NCBI RefSeq assembly: GCF_002160765.1
Contig: NZ_NFLF01000002.1
Span: 62,001-126,000 of the forward strand
Origin: Lachnoclostridium sp. An138
GTDB lineage: Bacteria > Bacillota > Clostridia > Lachnospirales > Lachnospiraceae
DNA length: 64,000 nt
Direction of reading: 5' to 3'
The notes under the pieces: generated by a model
Databases searched by the model: none
Seen by the model: the letters and a program-made list of their open reading frames with translations, nothing else
Told to the model about the DNA's origin: nothing
Shown here: in pieces, positions 60,457 through 64,000 of the stretch
Position numbering within the stretch: position 1 is the first letter of the stretch
How the letters are laid out: every line of letters starts with the position of its first letter
Made by a program: the position numbers and the translations under genes

Positions 60457-60690
60457 TCAGGCAACCGCGAACTTGGCAAGTACACGGTCGAAATCTCCGC
60501 TTTCTCCATGGCATTTCACGGTCAGCTCCCGATTCAGATCCATGCTGAGAACGCCAAGCAAAGACTTTGCATCAATCATAATCCGGTTATAACAGATATC
60601 CACGTCAAAGTCACACTGGCTCGCACCACGTACAAACTCCTTCACGTCTTCAGCAGCATTCAGTTTAATCTTTCTTTCCTGCACTTTCAT
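60457..60690 (-). CDS. HPr-like protein without the active-site histidine
   Basis: A 77-residue protein of the HPr fold. The regulatory serine region is recognisable in MIDAKSLLGVLSMDLNREL (HPr: AKSIMGVMSL). The segment that should hold histidine 15 reads NAAEDVKEFVRG, with no histidine, and the only histidine (residue 61) is elsewhere. It cannot be a normal PTS phosphocarrier, but could act like the Bacillus Crh protein, which lacks His15 and works in catabolite control through the serine. RBS AAGGAG lies just before the ATG, and TATAAT at 60711-60716 is a likely -10. It stands alone. Confidence 0.85.
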   Translation of the reverse strand: MKVQERKIKLNAAEDVKEFVRGASQCDFDVDICYNRIMIDAKSLLGVLSMDLNRELTVKCHGESGDFDRVLAKFAVA

Positions 60691-60993
60691 ACACTCCTTA
60701 AAGGTTAAAAATTATACTGTTACAGTTACAGTGGATGATTCCGTAATGGCAGTCTCTTAACACTGTCAATGGAGGTATTATGCCAGCCCCATCCTTATTT
60801 GTCAACCCTTACGGACGCCTCCCTGCCGCTGCTGATATTCTTATCTTTTTTATGAAATCTATACAATTTTAATATGCAGACTGCCGAAATCCTTTCTGTG
60901 TTTTTCAAAAAATGGAAATTCCTGCATTTTTATTTTGCAAAAACCGTTGTAAAGATTTTGTAAAGGATTTGTCGTTTTCTATCAAATTTTATG
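60691..60993. other. AT-rich gap between thiN and the HPr-like gene
   Basis: No gene was seen in these 303 bases. They hold a TATAAT on the minus strand at 60711-60716, probably the -10 of the HPr-like gene, preceded by a short tandem tgttacagttacagt. A weak hairpin with a T run around 60904-60930 could end the thiN transcript. Confidence 0.5.
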
Positions 60994-61647
60994 CTAATCT
61001 CTGGCTTCTACCATGACAAAAACCCCCGATTTCATCCGGATTCTTCCCACATCCTCCAGGATCTCATTGCTGACGCCAAGGCTCCCGCTCCCGGTACTGG
61101 TAAAGGTATGGTTGCTGAGCGGATATTTAAACCCGATCAGATCTACCCCTGTCACCTCAGTCGTAAGCGGAATCAGCGAAACATAGTTTCCATACTGCTC
61201 CTCTTTTGTCAGAACAGTCTCCCCGTCAATCAGACGAATCCTGTTGTTTTCATCCAGAATCATGCAGGAGACTCCCGCCGTCTTAGCCAGCATCAGGCTC
61301 TGAATGTTCCCCAGCACATGATCGATGCGGCTTCCCGTTCCGCCCAGAATGACAATCTCCGTACTCTGAAGTTCCAGAGCCAATTCTATGGCAATCTGCG
61401 TATCCGTGGAATCCTTCACCGGATTGAAGGTCCGTATCTCAATCTCATCTCTGCTCCGGTAATAATCCACCAGCTCCGGGGCAGCCGTATCGAAATCTCC
61501 CACCACATGCGTGGGCATAATTCCATTCTCATAAAGAAAACGCAGTCCGTTATCCACTCCGATGATCCGGTCAAACCTCTCCGTTTCCAAAAAGGACAGG
61601 GCAAAACCGCGTCCGATTCTGCCCCCGCTTACAATCAGTGTTCTCAT
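60994..61647 (-). CDS. thiN: Thiamine diphosphokinase
   Basis: A 217-residue enzyme that pyrophosphorylates thiamine to its active cofactor. It shows IIGVDNGLRFLYENGIMPTHVVGDFDT, with the acidic catalytic residues, then FNPVKDSTDTQIAIELAL and ILGGTGSRIDHVLGN, and a C-terminal beta domain (GFKYPLSNHTFTS, SLGVSNEI). Length is normal. It overlaps rpe by 4 bases and is the last gene of the kinase-rsgA-rpe-thiN string. RBS GGAGGG precedes the start. Confidence 0.95.
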   Translation of the reverse strand: MRTLIVSGGRIGRGFALSFLETERFDRIIGVDNGLRFLYENGIMPTHVVGDFDTAAPELVDYYRSRDEIEIRTFNPVKDSTDTQIAIELALELQSTEIVILGGTGSRIDHVLGNIQSLMLAKTAGVSCMILDENNRIRLIDGETVLTKEEQYGNYVSLIPLTTEVTGVDLIGFKYPLSNHTFTSTGSGSLGVSNEILEDVGRIRMKSGVFVMVEARD

Positions 61648-62300
61648 TTTCCCTCCAGAATCTGAAGGAAATCCGCCACGTTTTTCTCCGCGTCTCCGGA
61701 GAACACGGCGGAGCCTGCCACAATCACATTGGCTCCCGCATCGAGCACCGTCTTCACATTGTTCAGCTTGATGCCGCCGTCTACCTCGATATCCGTCTCC
61801 AGCTTCCGTTCCTCGATCATCTTTCGGAGCTCACGGATCTTGCGGGTGGAACTCTCAATATACTTCTGTCCTCCAAATCCGGGATTGACCGTCATCAGAA
61901 GGACCATATCCACATCCTCCAGAATGTAATCCAGGGCCGTCAGCGGCGTAGCCGGATTCAGGGCAACTCCCGCCTTCACCCCTGCTTCTTTGATAGCAGC
62001 CACCGTCCGGTTCAGATGCGTACATGCCTCCGCGTGGACCGTGATTATATCAGCTCCCGCATCTGCAAACGCGCGGATATAGCGGTCCGGATCGCAGATC
62101 ATCAGATGTACGTCAAACACCATCACGGAATTTCTGCGGATCGACTCAATAACTGGAAATCCCAGTGAAAGGCTGGGCACAAAACTTCCATCCATCACGT
62201 CAATGTGAAGATACTGCGCTCCTGCGTTCTCCACTCTCTTTACATCCTCGCCAAGGGCCGCGAAATCTGCCGAAAGAATCGACGGTGCCAGTTTGTTCAT
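61644..62300 (-). CDS. rpe: Ribulose-phosphate 3-epimerase
   Basis: A 218-residue TIM-barrel enzyme that interconverts ribulose-5-phosphate and xylulose-5-phosphate. It shows LAPSILSADFAALGEDVKRVE, YLHIDVMDGSFVPSLSLGFPVI with a metal-binding aspartate and histidine, VFDVHLMICDPDRYI, LLMTVNPGFGGQKYI and EVDGGIKLNNV. Length matches the family. GAGGAGG precedes the start, 1 base after the rsgA stop. Confidence 0.96.
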   Translation of the reverse strand: MNKLAPSILSADFAALGEDVKRVENAGAQYLHIDVMDGSFVPSLSLGFPVIESIRRNSVMVFDVHLMICDPDRYIRAFADAGADIITVHAEACTHLNRTVAAIKEAGVKAGVALNPATPLTALDYILEDVDMVLLMTVNPGFGGQKYIESSTRKIRELRKMIEERKLETDIEVDGGIKLNNVKTVLDAGANVIVAGSAVFSGDAEKNVADFLQILEGK

Positions 62301-62301
62301 G

Positions 62302-63180
62302 TCAATACCTCCTCTTGTCTTTCAGTTCGTCATATAAAAGTTTATAGTTCTCGTATCGTATGGGACTGATTCTGCCTTCCGAAAGCGCTTCCTTTACTGC
62401 GCAGTCCGGCTCATGAATATGCGCGCAGCCCTGAAAACGGCAGTGTCCCTCATACTCCCCAAACTCCGAAAAAAAGCTTCCCAGCTCTTCTTTTTCCATA
62501 TCTGGCAGATAGATAGAACTGAATCCCGGCGTGTCACAGATATAGCTGTCCCCATCCAGGGCGAACAGCTCCGAATGCCGGGTCGTGTGGCGCCCTCTCT
62601 CAATCTTTCTGCTGATATCGCCTGTCTCCATTCCTGCTTCCGGCGCCAGAAGATTGATAAGGGAAGATTTCCCCACACCGGACGGACCGGCTACTGACGT
62701 AGTCTTTCCTTTCAGCAGTCTCCGGATCTCTTCTACTCCTGCCTGGGTCACCGCGCTGGTAAACCGCACTTCATATCCCGCGTTTATGTAGGTATCCCGA
62801 AGCAGCTTCAGTTCCTGCTCCTCCGCGATATCCTGCTTGTTGAAGCAGATCACAGCCGGAACATCCTGGTACTGCATCAGAATCAGGAACCTGTCAAGAA
62901 GATTAAAATTCGGCTTTGGCTTTGCCGCCGCAAAAATCACAAGCGCCTGGTCGATATTTGCCACCGCCGGACGGATCAGCTCGTTGGTCCGGGGAAGAAT
63001 TTCTTCAATATTTCCCTCCCTGTCCCGATCGTCCAGTATGGTCATCCGCACATTATCGCCCACAAGGGGCTTTATTTTCTGATTGCGGAAGATTCCTTTT
63101 GCCTTACATTCATAGACGCCGGATTCTCCTGCGTGAACGTAGTAGAATCCGGCAATCCCTTTTATAATCTTTCCCTGCAT
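62302..63180 (-). CDS. rsgA: Ribosome small-subunit GTPase RsgA
   Basis: A 292-residue circularly permuted GTPase that checks late 30S subunit assembly. An N-terminal OB fold (GKIIKGIAGFYYVHAG) is followed by G4 FNKQDI, G1 VAGPSGVGKSSLINLL, G3 DTPGFSS and a C-terminal zinc knuckle CRFQGCAHIHEPDCAVKEAL with three cysteines and a histidine. The ATG at 63180 was taken; a GTG at 63189 is also possible. It follows the PASTA kinase gene, a conserved pairing that fits regulation of this GTPase by phosphorylation. Confidence 0.95.
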   Translation of the reverse strand: MQGKIIKGIAGFYYVHAGESGVYECKAKGIFRNQKIKPLVGDNVRMTILDDRDREGNIEEILPRTNELIRPAVANIDQALVIFAAAKPKPNFNLLDRFLILMQYQDVPAVICFNKQDIAEEQELKLLRDTYINAGYEVRFTSAVTQAGVEEIRRLLKGKTTSVAGPSGVGKSSLINLLAPEAGMETGDISRKIERGRHTTRHSELFALDGDSYICDTPGFSSIYLPDMEKEELGSFFSEFGEYEGHCRFQGCAHIHEPDCAVKEALSEGRISPIRYENYKLLYDELKDKRRY

Positions 63181-63191
63181 CAATTTCACTC

Positions 63192-64000
63192 TCAGGTCCC
63201 GGTCTGGCCGCCGGTACCCGAACTGCTCTCTGAACCGTCAGAGGGCGTAGTCGGTTCCGATGGCGTGGTCGGGTTCGTGGGCGTCAGTCCTGTCTTTCCG
63301 CATTCTGTACACTTGCCGCTTGCATCCACATTGGGATGCAGGCAGACGCCCCGGCTGATGACCACATTGATAGTGGTTCCCACATTCTGCGTGCCGCTGG
63401 GACTGCAGGATATTATTTTGTCTTTCGCGATGCTGTCGCTGTATTCATAGGTTCTGTTTCCAACTACAAAGCCCCGGTTCGTGATCTCATTCACGTCTGC
63501 TCCGGCTCCGGGAACCTGTGCTGTCTTCACCGGCTCCGGTCCAAGGCTGACTACAATATTCACAGTGCTGCCCGGAGCTACCGTGCTGCCGTTTCCGGGG
63601 TTATAGGAAATCACATTTCCTTTCGGCACGGTATCACTGTAAGCTTCAGAACGGGAGACCTTCAGTCCCTTTCCGGTCAGGTAATTGGTGACCGCGCTCT
63701 CACTGCTTCCATCCTTCTCAGCGTTTCCGATATAGACATTCTCCTGTCCTCTGCTGACCACATAGCTGACATTTGTTCCCTTATCCACCATGCTTCCGGC
63801 CGAAGGATTCTGAGAAATGATATAACCTTCCGCTACTGTATCGCTGTACTCCTGACTTACAGAACCGGAGCCCAGTCCTGCTGCGCTCAGAAGAGACTTG
63901 GCTTCAGACTCTGTGCGGTTTGTCAGGGTCGGAACAGCCACCTGCGCGTCAGCCTCGCTGCCCTTGCTGATCACCACCTTCACCACGCTGCCTTTGGCTA
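63192..64000 (-). CDS. prkC: PASTA-domain Ser/Thr protein kinase, C-terminal part only
   Basis: The last 269 residues of a PrkC/Stk-type kinase; the kinase domain lies outside the window. The end of one PASTA repeat and three complete ones are visible (repeat starts near VAVPTLTNRTESEA, VYIGNAEKDGSSESA and AQVPGAGADVNEI, each ending in NVxxVVSRG-like). These extracellular repeats bind muropeptides and control growth and dormancy. After them come CLHPNVDASGKCTECGK, which looks like a small zinc ribbon, and a Thr/Pro/Ser/Gly-rich tail of about 30 residues. The next genes (rsgA, rpe, thiN) are the usual companions of this kinase. Confidence 0.9.
   Translation of the reverse strand, partial: AKGSVVKVVISKGSEADAQVAVPTLTNRTESEAKSLLSAAGLGSGSVSQEYSDTVAEGYIISQNPSAGSMVDKGTNVSYVVSRGQENVYIGNAEKDGSSESAVTNYLTGKGLKVSRSEAYSDTVPKGNVISYNPGNGSTVAPGSTVNIVVSLGPEPVKTAQVPGAGADVNEITNRGFVVGNRTYEYSDSIAKDKIISCSPSGTQNVGTTINVVISRGVCLHPNVDASGKCTECGKTGLTPTNPTTPSEPTTPSDGSESSSGTGGQTGT

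Overview
The window reads as a chromosomal segment of a Clostridia-class Firmicute, most likely a Lachnospiraceae member of moderately high GC. Three things support this: the gene order recJ-apt-relA-MBL-hemZ-hisS-aspS, the SCIFF peptide with its radical SAM maturase, and the PASTA kinase-rsgA-rpe-thiN order. Almost all genes are on the minus strand. No rRNA, tRNA or CRISPR array was seen.

Region 1 (1-19722, minus strand): a large anaerobic cobalamin operon. A promoter inside the 3' end of the preceding gene leads into a cobalamin riboswitch and an intrinsic terminator, and then into 18 genes: tcdA-like, cbiL, cbiF, hemA, cbiH, a hemC-SUMT-hemD fusion, cobD, cbiP, cbiC, cobT, cbiD, cbiG, a cbiJ-cbiE-cbiT fusion, cbiA, cobU, cobS, a short second cobU-like gene and cobC (cut by the window edge). 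Together they run from glutamyl-tRNA and hydroxymethylbilane through the corrin ring to nucleotide-loop assembly. HemB, a cobalt chelatase, CbiB and the adenosyltransferase are not in the window. The cobT-cbiD gap holds a mosaic of inverted repeats.

Region 2 (19690-30985): a LacI-controlled catabolic locus. On the minus strand are a lipoprotein binding protein, two permeases and a double ATPase of the ribose/galactose ABC class, then two M24-fold hydrolases that have lost two metal-binding aspartates, then a hexapeptide acetyltransferase. Divergent to this are the LacI gene, a NagB-like protein and a PfkB kinase. Three copies of a palindrome (consensus ACTAAAnCGnTTTAGT) overlap or flank both promoters, so the two arms form one regulon. 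The substrate is unknown and this is the best candidate for an undescribed pathway.

Region 3 (30986-32322): gene-poor, AT-rich DNA with a decayed IS3-family remnant that keeps both terminal inverted repeats.

Region 4 (32323-45935): housekeeping genes aspS, hisS, a small HD-GYP protein, hemZ, an MBL-fold hydrolase, relA, apt, recJ, the SCIFF maturase and SCIFF peptide, a TIGR04086 membrane protein and a DUF1540 protein. A 196-base palindromic, multi-hairpin element sits between hisS and aspS.

Region 5 (45992-60690): three tandem paralogous GT-C-like membrane proteins, a fused purL with promoter and PurBox-like sites, a PTPS-related membrane protein with a LysR regulator, a nuclease-helicase fusion of the DinG/XPD class that may be leaderless, and an HPr-like protein without the active-site histidine.

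Region 6 (60994-64000): thiN, rpe, rsgA and the PASTA end of a Ser/Thr kinase.
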